Positions 33,907 to 45,534 of a stretch of 64,000 bases of DNA are shown here, piece by piece. Source of the DNA: Eurosta solidaginis (Eukaryota; Arthropoda; Insecta; Diptera; Tephritidae); NCBI RefSeq assembly GCF_040869045.1, contig NC_090322.1, positions 174,668,672 to 174,732,671 on the forward strand, written 5' to 3'. The stretch's first letter is position 1; every line of letters begins with the position of its first letter. A program made the translations under genes and the position numbers. The notes below the pieces were generated by a model, which saw only the letters and a program-made list of their open reading frames with translations, searched no databases and was not told where the DNA came from.

Positions 33907-34280
33907 CTACTAAAATTTCCCATAATTTCTCGATTTGAGCTGGTCTTAGCATATTATAACCGGTTACCTTTGCCAGAAAACCACTGCCCGTACTTAAATA
34001 TCCATTATGAACATGAACCCGATGATCTAAAGCGGTTTTTTGAAATTCACATTTTGTATTATGATTAATAACTAATTTGGGGCCAGTTGTTGACGCTTGA
34101 TATGGTTTAAAAGACGCATTTGTTGTTGTTGTAGTTTTTGTGGTTGGTGCTGTCGTAGCATTTGTACTTGACTTTGTAGCAACAATAAGCGGAAATGTTC
34201 GCACAGAACTATTATCAGCTTTTTGTGGGTGTAATTTTGCAGCTGAAATTGTCGTTTTGACTAATCTGGCGTCCAGGCAG
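33907..34280 (-). CDS. Hira: HIRA, exon d
   Basis: The acceptor ATATTTACAG completes codon ATC from the previous exon, and the donor GTAAGT follows phase 1. A threonine-rich variable stretch (TTAPTTKTTTTTNAS) leads into the conserved part KLVINHNTKCEFQKTALD, then VHVHNGYLSTGSGFLAKVTG and EKLWEILVG. It corresponds to the beginning of the folded C-terminal domain of HIRA. Confidence 0.88.
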
Positions 34281-34599
34281 CTGTAAATATTCAATACGCA
34301 CAATAAATTATACATGTGTACTGCGGTATTCGACGGACGCTTCACGTTGTAGATCGATTCGCAGCAAAAAGTTGCGGATTTGAGTTTTAAACTAAATTGT
34401 ATGATATTATTTTTTTTGCTCTTATTTGAACTAAAGATTTATTTAAATTAATCAAGAAAAAACCAATCTGCTTTTTTAATTATTATGAAACTGAAATCCG
34501 CAACTATTTTGTCGCGAATTCATCCGCACTCCTCACGGAAAACATCCGACCTGAAGCGATATCGAAAATGGCAGTATCGAATTTCGTTAATTCTCTCTT

Positions 34600-35915
34600 A
34601 AATTTCGATATTTTAAGAAAAAACTTCCCAGCATTTTATAACTGAAACTATGCAAACCAGACTCAAAAACGACAGCTGTTTCGATTATACCTTGTAAATA
34701 TCTTCAAAGGCCTTTTCTCCCGGGGAGTGGGATTTGAACCCGCACTCCTACGATGGTTGAATTGTTATAAACGCATACATGCATTGCCTTAGGGCATGAC
34801 GTGGCTGAATACGTTTGTAATGCCTAGTATGAAATAAATTTAAAAAAAAATTACTTCAAATAAATGATTATATACATTTAAAAGCAATTCATACAAACTC
34901 AAAAGCGTTTCCGAAAAATATTCGAAAATTCATATTTTCTTTCATACAAAGGGCGCATGGTTCTACTTCTTATATGGGGAAACCACCCTTTGAAAAAAGT
35001 TGCAATCTTCGAGTATGCCGCATAACATACTTTGACTTTTTTAGTTATACACTATGAAAGTCTTACAATTTTATTACATTCCAAAAACTTGTTAATTTCA
35101 CGAATGACAACTATCAATTAGTTTAATTAAATGTCAACTTATTTCCCTAAGCGCCATGTGTTGTTAAGTAGTTAAATGGTTAGATTTCGTTTTCAAATTC
35201 AACATATGGCTATAGTGTTCAACGCTAGCAAATTACCATAGTGACATATCTTTTTGCTATGGTGAGCAATCTTTCTAATAGTAATCTGTGAGAAATTGCA
35301 ATTATTCATTTCATATTTGCCAAAAATATGCATTTAAATATATTTTGCTAGAATTTGCCACGGTGCCTTGATATTGCATTTCAATTTTATTAGCGTGTGT
35401 GAAATTAAGAAAACTAAGTCGAATCATGTGTAAGATTTTTTTACGAAGATTTTTAATTTTAATGTTCTCCTTTAAAGCTTTAATAGAATATGAGTAAGTA
35501 GAGTACTATTTCGTCTAACTACCCCAATCCTAAATGGCAACCCTATTCAAAAATGTCCCTATTGTAATTCGGAGTGAAATACCTTTCGTTTGATACCCAT
35601 ATCGGCATGTCTCATGCAATTTTTTTTAATTTCGAATAGGTGGCAACCTTGTGAAACATTCTGAGTGGCAACACCTACATGAAAGTCTTAGTAGGTGATA
35701 CATTATCTCTGTGCCAAATTTCAATCGGTTGAGCCGTTCCCGAGATCGTTCGCTATACAACATACAAATATACACGAATTGCTATAATATATAAGATAAG
35801 ATACTCAAAAAAAAAAAAAAACAAGAAAACTAAAAAAAGTTCGTTTTTGCGATTGGTTTGCATAGTTTCAGTTACAAAATTCATAGAAGTTTTTTCTTAA
35901 ATTATCGAAAATAAA
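34600..35915. repeat. Inverted repeat pair enclosing 1.2 kb of intron
   Basis: About 80 bp at 34600-34680 (with ATGCAAACCAGACTCAAAA and a TTAAGAAAAAACTTC stretch) recur inverted at 35835-35915 with scattered differences. The inside includes a tRNA B-box-like GGGTTCAAATCCC on the - strand near 34730-34745. No gene. It could be one degraded TIR element. Confidence 0.5.
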
Positions 35916-37339
35916 AAAAGGAAATTAAATGACAAAATTTGATAAATGGAAATGCGTTTCTAAAGTTCTCAAAATCACATAAATTTTTTTTTAATCCGAA
36001 AAATATCGAATCGAGTTACATAATAAGGGCCCTGAATCATTGAAAAATAGATTTTCAAATGCAAAAAATAATGGAAATAAAAAATTTTCATAAAAATTAA
36101 TAAACCTCGTTAAAAATGTTTTCATACATTGAGAAGTGTTGAGCAATTTCATAAGAATAGCTTTAATCAGAATACGTTAGTGTTGACGAAAAATTTTTCG
36201 AATTTTTTTATGAAAAAATCACGTCAGTATAATCATTTGAACGAAGCCTTTTCAACAAATAGGCAATTAGAATTGCGTGAAAACTGCGAAGAATTCCGAA
36301 AAGAATCACATTTCTGATTGTTCCAATTGTTATAAAAAAGTATTCCTTCTAACGTGAAAATCCTACATCTGGCACCAGCTGATTGCTTTGGGAAAATTTT
36401 GGTTACGTCATTTCGATAAAACCGTTTAAAGTTTTCGAGCACGACTCCATCCGCTGGGAAGCGCAATGCTTCAAGTGCGCCATTATATTAATTTTTTATT
36501 TATCTTAAAATTAGTAACTATAAAATTTGTATAACTACTTATAAAAATTGCTGCTCAGTGTTGTCACTATTTTTCGTAAACATATGTATATATGCGGAGT
36601 TCCAATCCAAAACGCAATAAATGACTCATAACAAGTTCCTAGCAGTGTTGCCATAACTTTTTCAAAAAAAGGTCAGCTGGAAAAAAAAGCTATATAAAAA
36701 TATTTAAGGCTAAAAAACTAAAAATTTAAGCCAACCTTTCAAGCGTTCTGTTCATTTTTTTTGGTTTAACGAAGACTATTGAAATCAATGTTTCGAACAC
36801 AAACGACTGCAAACTTTGGCCCACATTTTAAAAATTTTATTCAGGGTACTTGTAAAACTGAAATTATGAAGATGCGCCGAGGATTATACGATTTTCACCC
36901 ATGGGTTACGCAACCACATCCACTTAGCTTATGATTTCGAGGGTGGCATCCGAATAGTTACTCCCTAACATTTCAAGGTGTTCCTTGAAAAGTGACATCG
37001 ACGAAGATATGAGTTCGAAGTAGCAGCCCTATAGGTCCTGTGTTGGCACACGGTGTGAGCACCAGGAGGCGCGGGAGCAACTGGTGGTCGGAATTGCTAC
37101 TGTTCGAACTTCGGAAATTGTAGCTCTTAAAAACATCCAAAAAAAACTGTAGGCGCGATCAACAGTTGATGTTAGTCGCTAAAACTGTGCCACGCTTAGC
37201 GCTCGACTAGCTACTCTGATCGAAACTCGCACAAGGGGGATTGTTAAATCCCATCCATATCTCGAAAAGAAAAATAAAGTTGCCCGTATTGCGTTTTAGT
37301 TTGAAACTCCCCCTATAAAATAATTTAACAAAGACGTAC
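35916..37339. other. HIRA intron, no feature recognised
   Basis: AT-rich intron sequence between exons c and d. Short open frames at 36129-36466 are two strands of one AT-rich stretch and have no family likeness. Confidence 0.4.
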
Positions 37340-37510
37340 ATTTCTTGTGCCTCAGTTATCATTGGTTTCGCTAATGTATTTGTGTCTGATTCACTGACAT
37401 CGGCGGTTGGCACGCTTGGTGCTGGCGCATTTGTTGCTGTTGTGTTCGAACTCAAAGGAGTTACGAGTTGCGAATGCGACACATTGTCATCTGGCGTAGT
37501 TTTTGACTCA
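37340..37510 (-). CDS. Hira: HIRA, exon c (variable linker)
   Basis: The acceptor TATTTTTAG and donor GTACGT are good. The exon begins with one nucleotide that completes GGT from exon b, and ends with AT that completes ATC in exon d. The product (ESKTTPDDNVSHSQLV, then a Ser/Thr/Ala/Pro-rich stretch, then PMITEAQE) is low complexity, as expected for the linker between the B domain and C-terminal domain. It is supported by splice phases on both sides rather than by similarity. Confidence 0.75.
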
Positions 37511-37739
37511 CTAAAAATACATAAACAGATTTCATTGGTATTAATATGATATTAGCTGGTTTTTTTACATCTATATACGTTTACGCTTAAACTTTATATG
37601 GACTGCTAAGCGTTAAACTTTATCTACTCTTCTCAAATTGCTGCCCATAAAATTAGTACTCCTAAATTTCAATACGCATTATACACAGATGCAACTGAAA
37701 TGTGTCTATGTTTCACCTCTACACTAATTATATGTACAT

Positions 37740-37987
37740 CCCTGCTAGACAGAGCTGACGGAAACTCCAACACATTCACAGATACACTCGCATACATTTT
37801 TCCTTTTATTCGTATGGAAAACCATGGTATGTATGTGTATGCATACACGTATACAGAATGTTTAGATCAGGTTTGTCATATCGCATCTAACAACCTGATA
37901 GAAACTTTGCTTTACGCCCTGATGTAAATTTCCATCAGCCATATCTGACAACTGATGCCTCAAATGACTGACAGCTGTCTAGCAGGG
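37740..37987. mobile_element. 248-bp MITE-like element
   Basis: It starts CCCTGCTAGACAGAGCTGAC and ends with the inverse of CCCTGCTAGACAGCTGTCAG. The flanking bases are AT on both sides. Non-coding. Superfamily not determined. Confidence 0.55.
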
Positions 37988-38345
37988 ATATCACCTCTAC
38001 AAATGGTGTGTGTCCACTAGTCTCCGCTTTTCGGTACAACATGTTCTGTAGCTAGTTGCCGCTAGATGGGACTCCTAAGCATTATCTAAGTGAGAATAAG
38101 CGTTTTTTACGCGCAGACGTAGACGTATATACGTGTTAAAAAAATATGGCTATTATTAGCATATATTGTATAAAGTACACATATATTTACAATAAAATTG
38201 AAACAAGACAAGTAGTGAAAGGGGGATACGTATGAAGGGAAACAGGAACACTACGATTGCGGGATAAATAGGTAGCGAGGGAAGGAAAAGAGGGAGAGAG
38301 AGCAATAAATAATAGATAAAGAGCGAGAGAGATAGATATATGTAT

Positions 38346-38712
38346 ATTAGAGCGGGTCAAACTTATTGTTGAAAAGGCACATCCAGTTTCTAATCTATGG
38401 GTCATACTGAGTAATATTGTCCATGGAACCATAGGTCTGAAATAAATTTCGAGCCTCCCTAATTTTGTTAGAAATTTTTTATCCCAATCCGAATCCGAAT
38501 TTGATATTTATTTGCATGTATTTTATTTGTGAGAGCCGCTATTCGGATTGGGATATACAATTTTCTAACAAAATTAGAGAGGCTCAAAATTCATTTCAGA
38601 CCTATGGTCCCATGGACAATATTACTCAGTATGACCCATAGATTCAGAAACTGGATGTGCACCTGAAGTTTTTTTTCCCCATTTTTCCCCATACAATTTG
38701 ACCCGCCCTAAT
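38346..38712. mobile_element. Palindromic MITE, family P, copy 1
   Basis: The whole 367-bp unit is an imperfect palindrome centred near 38530. It begins ATTAGAGCGGGTCAAA, ends with the inverse of ATTAGGGCGGGTCAAAT, and is flanked by GTAT on both sides (38342-38345, 38713-38716). A second copy is at 47997 in the opposite orientation. Confidence 0.8.
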
Positions 38713-38800
38713 GTATATAATTAAAAGATATAATTAGATAGATTTATAGAGATATGGAGAGTAATAAACAAGTAGAGAACAGAGAGATAGAGATATCGAG

Positions 38801-39051
38801 CATTGTGAATCAAACGAAGTGTGATATCTTCTGCATAGACGTCAAAATTCCAAAGTGATTGGATGACGTGATTTGTAATTGACTATCGCTGTCTCATTCT
38901 GTATCTCTTTCTATCACCCGCTGAAGATAGGCGGCCCTATGCTCCGCCATATTGAATACCCCGTCAAAACACTAAAGAGTAGCCATATTGAACATGCTGT
39001 CATGTCAGGCAGTTGACAGATAAGATATCACACTTACTTTCATTCACAATG
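38801..39051. mobile_element. 251-bp hAT-type MITE with 8-bp duplication
   Basis: The termini are CATTGTGAATCAAACGAAGT and, inverted, CATTGTGAATGAAAGTAAGT. A perfect 8-bp duplication ATATCGAG flanks it (38793-38800 and 39052-39059). An 8-bp duplication fits hAT (or P) transposons. Non-coding. Confidence 0.85.
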
Positions 39052-39564
39052 ATATCGAGAGTAGTAGCCACATAGAAAGAGAGAAATGGAGGGTGAAAGA
39101 GGAAAGTAGAGAGGAAAAGCGATAGAAGCTAATACAGTAAAGGTCTAGTTATATTTGCAGCAGATGCCAAAACAGTATATAGTTTACATAGCAAACGTAT
39201 CCCGTCGCTAACAAGAGCAAACATACGTACACTTTAGCATGTGCAAATGTGCAGACCCCTGTTATAAAATAAACAAAACCACAAGCAATTAATGTGTGCT
39301 ACTCTGAGAATGAAGCTCGTTTTTCTACTCTTTGCATATACAATGTCAAAAGAACGAAGAATGAGAGTCACGCACATGGCTCATACATAGATTCCAAAAC
39401 TCGACAGACTACCGCGCAATGCACTGCACTGCTTACCCTAATCAATTGCACGCAAATCTCATAGAAGAGATGTTGTTTGCGAGAACAATGTTGTTGAGAG
39501 AGGGAAAAAATGAGAGAACGAAAATATAATGACGTAAAAATAGAGTGATATATAGGAACAACAT
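39052..39564. other. HIRA intron, no feature recognised
   Basis: Purine-rich, GAGA-type sequence with many GAGAGA and GATAGA runs, and no gene. The 38220-38340 and 38730-38800 stretches are similar in composition. Confidence 0.4.
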
Positions 39565-39720
39565 CGGCGCAGAGGTGTGGTGGTAGCGTGCTCCGCCTAC
39601 AACACCAAAGGTCCTGGGCTTAAGTCTCGGGGCAAAGTAGCATCAAAAATTTTGAAAAATCGTGTTTTCATTTAGAAAAACTCCAAGTGTGTTTCTGCCA
39701 TGAAAAACTTCTCGAAGTAT
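39565..39720 (+). repeat. tRNA-derived SINE, truncated
   Basis: The tRNA-like head reads GAGGTGTGGTGGTAGCGTGC then TCCGCCTAC (A-box region) and GTCCTGGGCTTAAGTCTCGG (B-box region). The body is cut after GTTTCTGCCATGAAAAACTT. Same family as 32105 and 40975. Confidence 0.75.
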
Positions 39721-40089
39721 TTATTTATTTATCTAATCATACCTCAAATCGTTTTTACTAGCTTTTAGGTTATTTTTCTTTGCATCTACATTTCATTACT
39801 CCCTTTTTAATTAAATACAGCTGTCGACGCCGCATCAACATTGGGGCGAATATTAGTAGTTAGAGAATATTTCACATACATGCAGTGAGCAGCTAAGAGC
39901 GAATATGACATTACTCACGCACATCCACTCCAGATTCCGTTACATACATACATGGATACATAGATAGATACAGGCCAAGCTAATAAAAGCGTGTTAAAAA
40001 GGGCTCCAGTATGCTCTTTCGTAGATGTGCCATGCATCCACTTCTATCATTAATAAAGGAATGCGTTTTTCGCATTATGTGCAAGGTTT

Positions 40090-40560
40090 GAAATCTATGG
40101 TCATTTGGGGTGGTCATAAGTTCAATTGACCTTATGTCACCCCACCATCACATTATTGCATTTTCATCGAGCCTTGATACGTGTGCAAAGTTTCAATCAA
40201 ACTTATGGCCATTCAAAGTGGTAATAAGGCCAATTGACCTTATGGCCGTTGACCTTATGTCACCACACCATCACATTAATGCATTGTCATCGAGCCTTGA
40301 TATGTGTGCAAAGTTTCAATCAAACTTATGGCCATTCAAAGTGGTAATAAGGCCAATTGACCTTATGGCCGTTGACCTTATGTCACCACACCATCACATT
40401 AATGCATTGTCATCGAGCCTTGATATGTGTGCAAAGTTTCAATCAAACTTATGGCCATTCATAGTGGTAATAAGGCCAATTGACCTTTTGGCCGTCACCA
40501 CACCATCACATTAATGCATTGTCAACGGTCCTTGATACGTATGCAAAGTTTCAAATTAAT
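40090..40560. repeat. 123-bp tandem repeat, about 3.5 units
   Basis: CATCGAGCCTTGATA-type phrases occur at 40165, 40288 and 40411, with a diverged fourth at 40522 after 111 bp. The period of 123 is a multiple of three, so a 134-codon frame stays open across it. I regard that as a by-product of the period, not a gene. Confidence 0.9.
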
Positions 40561-40974
40561 CAGACTTCTAGAAACCGGTGAAAATTAAGCTCAAAGATTC
40601 CGTTACATACAGGCCAAGATAATAAAAGCGTGTTAAAATGCTTACGATTTATCCCGTATTGACCGTGGAATGCTCCCAAAGCGAAGCACTGGGAGAAGCA
40701 TTCTAGGTATTTCTGGTCAAAGAAAGCGAGAGGGATTTTTATGAAATGAAACTTTGAACCTGGTCAAAAACCGAATGCCTATTTTATAAAGTCGACAAAA
40801 CATTTCGGGTCGAAAATAACGACACGTTTTTTCAAAATAACCCTTAAGCTATTATTATCATTCAAGTTATATTAACTACGTGATACAGAAACGAGGAATT
40901 TATGAGCAACTATTCGAGAGGGATATTCGTTGAAAAGTCTAGATTCTAGGAGAAATATTCGAACGATAAAAAGG

Positions 40975-41545
40975 GCGACCGCCGTGGTGTGATGGCTGTT
41001 GTTGTTGTTGTTGTAGCAGTGCTTCGCCCCATCCAATAGGTCCGACCGATCACAAATTGTCATCAATATCCTCTAACGGGAGTCCAAGGAAACTTGCTGT
41101 TTCAACAGATGTGGACCCCTTGAGAGCGGTGTTAGAGGCGTTGGTTCCACATTATAAGTGAAATTGAAGAGATGATTGGTGTCATGTGGGGACACATTGC
41201 AAGCAGGGCATACATTTTGTATGTCGGGGTTGATTCTGAATAGGTAGGAGTTTAACCTGTTACGGTATCCAGATCGAAGTTGAGCTAGAGTGACTCGCGT
41301 TTCCCTGGAGAGTGTGCGTTCCTCTTCCACAAGTTTTGATAGCGTGCTCCGCCTACCACACCGAACATAATGGGTTCACGCCCGGGAAAAACAACATCAC
41401 AAATTTTAGAAACAAGTTTTTTCAATTAAAAGAAAAATTTTCTAAACGGGGTCGCCCCTCGGCAGTGTTTGGAAGAAAATTTTTAGGAAAAATTAAAAAT
41501 GAGCACTACGCAAATTGGAAGAGAAGCACGGCCTAAAATCTCTTC
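40975..41545 (+). repeat. tRNA-derived SINE interrupted by a non-LTR fragment
   Basis: The left part (CGACCGCCGTGGTGTGATGG, to about 40995) and the right part (from TAGCGTGCTCCGCC near 41340) join into a normal SINE head with A and B boxes (B box in GGGTTCACGCCCGGG). The body continues with GGGGTCGCCCCTCGGCAGTG. The interruption is the non-LTR fragment at 40997-41339. Confidence 0.8.
40997..41339 (-). mobile_element. 5'-truncated copy D of the nested non-LTR family
   Basis: On the - strand it is the last 340 bp of the family: the frame ending RETRVTLAQLRSGYRNRL, then ACNVSPHDTNHLFN, and a (CAA)n tail. It carries frame-disrupting differences, for example four extra bases inside the Cys-His finger. 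It is inserted in the A-box region of a SINE. Candidate flanks TGATGG and TGATAG are similar but not identical. Confidence 0.85.
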
Positions 41546-42011
41546 GGAGGTTATCGCACCCTATATTTATTTTATTTATTTTTCTAGAATTCGTTACAAT
41601 ATCAAAAAGTTTTTTTGAGTAAAAAATGGAGTTAGCAGCTTGTATGCCTATTTGGTGTCAATAATCATAACCGATCGTCAAAAGATAAGGATGCGAACAA
41701 TTTGCGTAATGCCAATGAAGTAAATATGCGCTGCCAACAAAGAAATATAGGAGGATTATATTAAGGTAGAAAAATAGAGACAAAAAGAGGTATAGAACGA
41801 TTGGAGAACCACTGATACACCTTCGGCATCTTAATGACCTAACTCTATCGAGAGCACACCATTTATTACCCCATGAAGCGTTTGATGGCGACTGTGTGGT
41901 ACTTTACTGGCTCACCTATACAGAGCAGTAGTAGCAAGCCCCACAACCATACAACCCTTAAAGCCAAGGTGAGTAGAAAAATATTAAAAATGTTTTTTAA
42001 TTCAATCGTAC

Positions 42012-42385
42012 CCTACATCCTGATTTGGCGCTACAAAAACCGGTGTAATACGACGTTTGCCGTCAGCAGTTCTTGTTTCTGTTTGTTTCCGCAGCCCACC
42101 AATATTATTTGTGCGCTCCTCACTTCCAATTGAGTTAACTGTGTATGTGGCAGCTGGATTATGATAACCATTTAATGTTTCTGCAATTTTCATTGAGCAT
42201 TGTGGTATTACGTCAGCATTCGGACTAATAGTGTTTGTTGTTATTGCTGTTGGCAATGTAGGTGCTTTCGGCTTCTCATGAGCATCTGCCAACAATTCAG
42301 GATTTTCAATGAGCAGATCTGCTGCACCACCCGTACCATTTTCTAGTGTCACACTTTTACCATACGTTTTTTGAAATAACGAATT
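42012..42385 (-). CDS. Hira: HIRA, exon b, with the ASF1-binding B motif
   Basis: The acceptor TTTATTTCAG is followed by NSLFQKTYGKS, matching human SRIHQSTYGKS. It ends with the B-domain core TRTADGKRRITPVFV, in which the RRITP segment binds the histone chaperone ASF1. The donor GTACGA, five nt downstream of a weaker GTAGGG, is chosen because it alone keeps the frame into exon c. Phase 0 in, phase 2 out. Confidence 0.9.
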
Positions 42386-42434
42386 CTGAAATAAATTTAT
42401 TTTAAAATCATAAGAGTATACTACAAGTATGAAC

Positions 42435-42953
42435 ATTAGACTAGGTCGATTTATTAGCCGATATCGCGCCATGGATTTTTCGATAGGATTTGGGCTCAGG
42501 AAAAAAAAGTTTCACTATGCATGCCCAAAAAAAATAATTTTCGAGCCTGCGAAATTTCATTTTTTTGGCTTTTTTTCGACTTTGATTTTAAAGGTTTTTT
42601 CATCACCTACTAAAAAAATTTTCATTTGATTGTAAAATTTTCATGTATACCCTGTCCGACCCAAAAATGTCCGCTAAAAACGATGTCGATAACAAAATAT
42701 ATTTTTTTAAAAAACTGTTATCGACAACGTTTTTAGAGGGTCGGACAGGGTATACATATAACAATTTTTTTAGTAGTTAATGAAAAAAACCTTAAAAATC
42801 AAAGTAGAAAAAAGTCAAATGAAATTTCGCAGGCTCGAAAATTATTTTGTAGGTATGCGTAGGGGAACTTTTTTTCCTGCGCCCAAATCCTATCGAAAAA
42901 TCGATGGCGCGATATCGGTTAACTTTCGTCCATACAAATCGACCCACCGTAAT
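42435..42953. mobile_element. Palindromic MITE, related to family P
   Basis: A 519-bp imperfect palindrome centred near 42694 (TACCCTGTCCGACCCA and inverse in the middle, AGGCTCGAAAATTAT and inverse in the arms). Its ends, ATTAGACTAGGTCGATTT and the inverse of ATTACGGTGGGTCGATTT, resemble ATTAGAGCGGGTCAAA of family P. The flanks GAAC and GTAC differ by one base. Confidence 0.7.
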
Positions 42954-43158
42954 GTACATATGTACACCTGCAGGTGTAAATATAGCAGCAAATATGATTT
43001 GATAATTATGAGTTCATTTTGATTGATTAAAAGAAACCAATTAATAGTACAATGAAAGCTATGGACACCATATTTTAGAATTCGAAAAAAAAATTGGAAA
43101 ATTCGAGAAACTTTGAAATGTTTAAAGGGCTAATTAAACTTCCTTAACGCTAACGCTA

Positions 43159-43572
43159 CCCCAGCGGGTTAGGGGATCAGAATATACCCGCGGTAGGTAT
43201 GCCTGTCGTAAGAGGCGACTAAAATACCAGATTCAAGGGGCTGTGTAGCGCAACCTTTCAGGTTGCCAGCGCAATATATAGCTTCTCCAAACCCAATTGT
43301 TATCCTCACCTATCCGCGGCGATTCCTGTTTCACTAACAGACGAGGCTCTGGCGACCCCAAGCTCCTCATGGAACTTGGGGGTAGGGAGGGAGGGAATGG
43401 CCAGAAGGTTTAATGTGGCCACATAAATCGTTCCCGAGATGGTCGGGCTAGCACCTTAATGGTGCTATGGTACCGGAGCGTACCGGATCTGTATCCGGCA
43501 AAGGACCATCACATCGATAACTCTCCCCAAAGCCTTCGGGGAGCAACCTTATCGCTGCTACAACAACAACCC
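43159..43572 (+). mobile_element. SINE-like element S, full copy
   Basis: 414 bp, flanked by TAACGCTA (43151-43158 and 43573-43580). It begins CCCCAGCGGGTTAGGGGATC, has GCGCAACCTTTCAGGTTGCC and TCGTTCCCGAGATGGTCGGG, and ends TATCGCTGCTACAACAACAA. The tail equals that of the non-LTR family at 49597-61789. No coding frame. Confidence 0.8.
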
Positions 43573-44155
43573 TAACGCTATAGTCGTAACCATACCCATA
43601 TCCATAACCATCTCCAATGTGATCGATTAATGGTGCCTTAACCTAAAAATCGTGAAAATTTCATAAAAATGAAGAAAGCGCAAACAATTTTTGACAAAAA
43701 ATAAGTCTCTTAGTCATAACGTATAAAAACAATGTATAAAATCTACAAAAAGTTATTAAATTCACACACTCAAATATTTCTAGGTTATGGATATGGCGAG
43801 AAACCAAAAACCAATTGGTTGGCCATGGTATGGTTATGACGTTAGCGTTATGGTATGGCACCATTAATCGATTAGATTGATTTCCATAAGGTAGGTTTGA
43901 TCAGCTGTTTTATTTGGTTATGGTTATATGGTTATAAGACACCATTAATTGGCTCTTTAAGCTTTATTTTAAAATGTAAGGCAGCATTTTGAGCATGCAG
44001 TTTTGAAGAATTATTTATTTTAGTCTTACAAAGTACCAGTTTAAAAATAAAAATCAAACACATTTTGTATAGAAGAAAGTTTCCCGAATTTAAAAATGTT
44101 TTTGAAATGGTTTTACATGGTAATGCAATTAATATAAAGTTTTTTTTTTATTGAT

Positions 44156-44627
44156 ATTAGAGAAAAATTGCAAGGTTTTTACAAACGGCGATGGTTACTA
44201 GGACATGTTTCTGAATTTCACTTCTTCATCCGCTAGCTTTTCAGTAGCTGAGCTTTGACCTCGAATCTTCAACATTCATACTTCATACTGGTGTAAAGGC
44301 AGATGCCTTTGACCACTCAGCCATATGAATGTCCCGCTGTGCGCCTAAGAAATTCAACACCATTAGGATTCAGTATACGGAATTATACAACTACATGGTG
44401 AATAAAATGAATTACAACAAAGGCAACACTTAGAGACCAATTGCAAGGCGAGCAGCGGGATATTCATATGACTGAATGGTTAAAAGCATTTACACTGGTA
44501 TGAATGTTGGAGATTCGAGTTCAATGCCCAGCACCCGAAAAGATAGCTGATGAGGAAGTGGAATTCTGAAACATGTCATAGTAACAATCGCCGTTTGTAA
44601 AAACTTTGCAATTTTTCTCTATCTTCA
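44156..44627. repeat. Inverted pair of tRNA-like repeats
   Basis: The arms 44156-44340 and 44445-44627 are inverse copies (outer part AGAAAAATTGCAAGGTTTTT and its inverse). The right arm, read +, has ATGACTGAATGGTTAAAAGC (A-box-like) and GATTCGAGTTC (B-box-like) spaced as in a tRNA. No acceptor-stem pairing was found, so this is a tRNA-derived repeat and not a tRNA gene. Confidence 0.6.
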
Positions 44628-44947
44628 ATAATAAAAACCATTGTATAAAGCAATTTGAGCAAGTCTCGCAAATTACATACATAAGGTTTTTAATTAAAAA
44701 AAAAGACGAATATAAATTAGGCAATTCACAAATTATCCTATTCGCTGTTTGTGCTATACTTTAATCAGATTTTATAGTGGAAACCATGCCACCAACTAAA
44801 ATCTTAAAATTTTACATGAATACGATACTTCAGTGAATTGCCCAAATAATAAAATTTAAAATTTTTTTGCTTTGAAAATGGCTGTTTGTCCGAAATTTTT
44901 TGGTTTTGAAAATGGCTGTTTGTCCCTGTTTTTTATACCGTTTATGC

Positions 44948-45105
44948 CTGGTTTTTCAGTGCGCGTTAAAGTTAACTAGAGTTTAACCTTGCCACTTTGT
45001 TCGATAACATAAAAATTTGTTGTTCATCTCAGCTTAAGCGGCCGAAGTGGCAGGGTTAAACTCGAATCAACTTTAACTAGAGTTTAAACCCGCACTGAAA
45101 AACCA
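44948..45105. repeat. 158-bp inverted repeat (small MITE-like)
   Basis: It starts CTGGTTTTTCAGTGCG and ends with its inverse complement. Inner parts TTAACTAGAGTTTAA and GTGGCAGGGTTAAAC mirror each other. Non-coding. Confidence 0.7.
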
Positions 45106-45534
45106 GACCTAAGTTTAAAGAAAAACGGCAGAAAAGCAAATTAAATTGGAGATTTTTGTACCGTATTTTCCGGACGAACAGAGACAGCCTTTCTTACTTA
45201 CAGGTGTATATCGACTTATAATAATAGCAAGATCGTAACCTGAAAGATTTGTTAATAGGCGAAGAATTATATTGGAAAATTATAATATAAATTATAATAT
45301 AATATAGTTTACCATGCTAAGGCATTTACGAAATGTGAAAGGGAATTAAATTAAATTACTTTAACAACGGCTTTGGATTTTTAGATACAACACTTCTAAG
45401 CGGTGTCCTGGCATATGACTTTATTATTTATTGACTTCCCTGAATACGACCTTATTAACCAGAGCTTCTCAACCCCTATACACTTGTAGCACTTTTGTTT
45501 TTGTTTTGCTCTGAATCATACATACATGTTATAT

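Noticed and set aside
34718..34815. Possible tRNA gene on the - strand
   Set aside because: A B-box-like GGGTTCAAATCCC is present, but no matching acceptor stem or anticodon arm could be paired; it is at most a tRNA-derived relic.
40110..40514. 134-codon frame
   Set aside because: It exists only because the 123-bp tandem period is a multiple of three; no family likeness.
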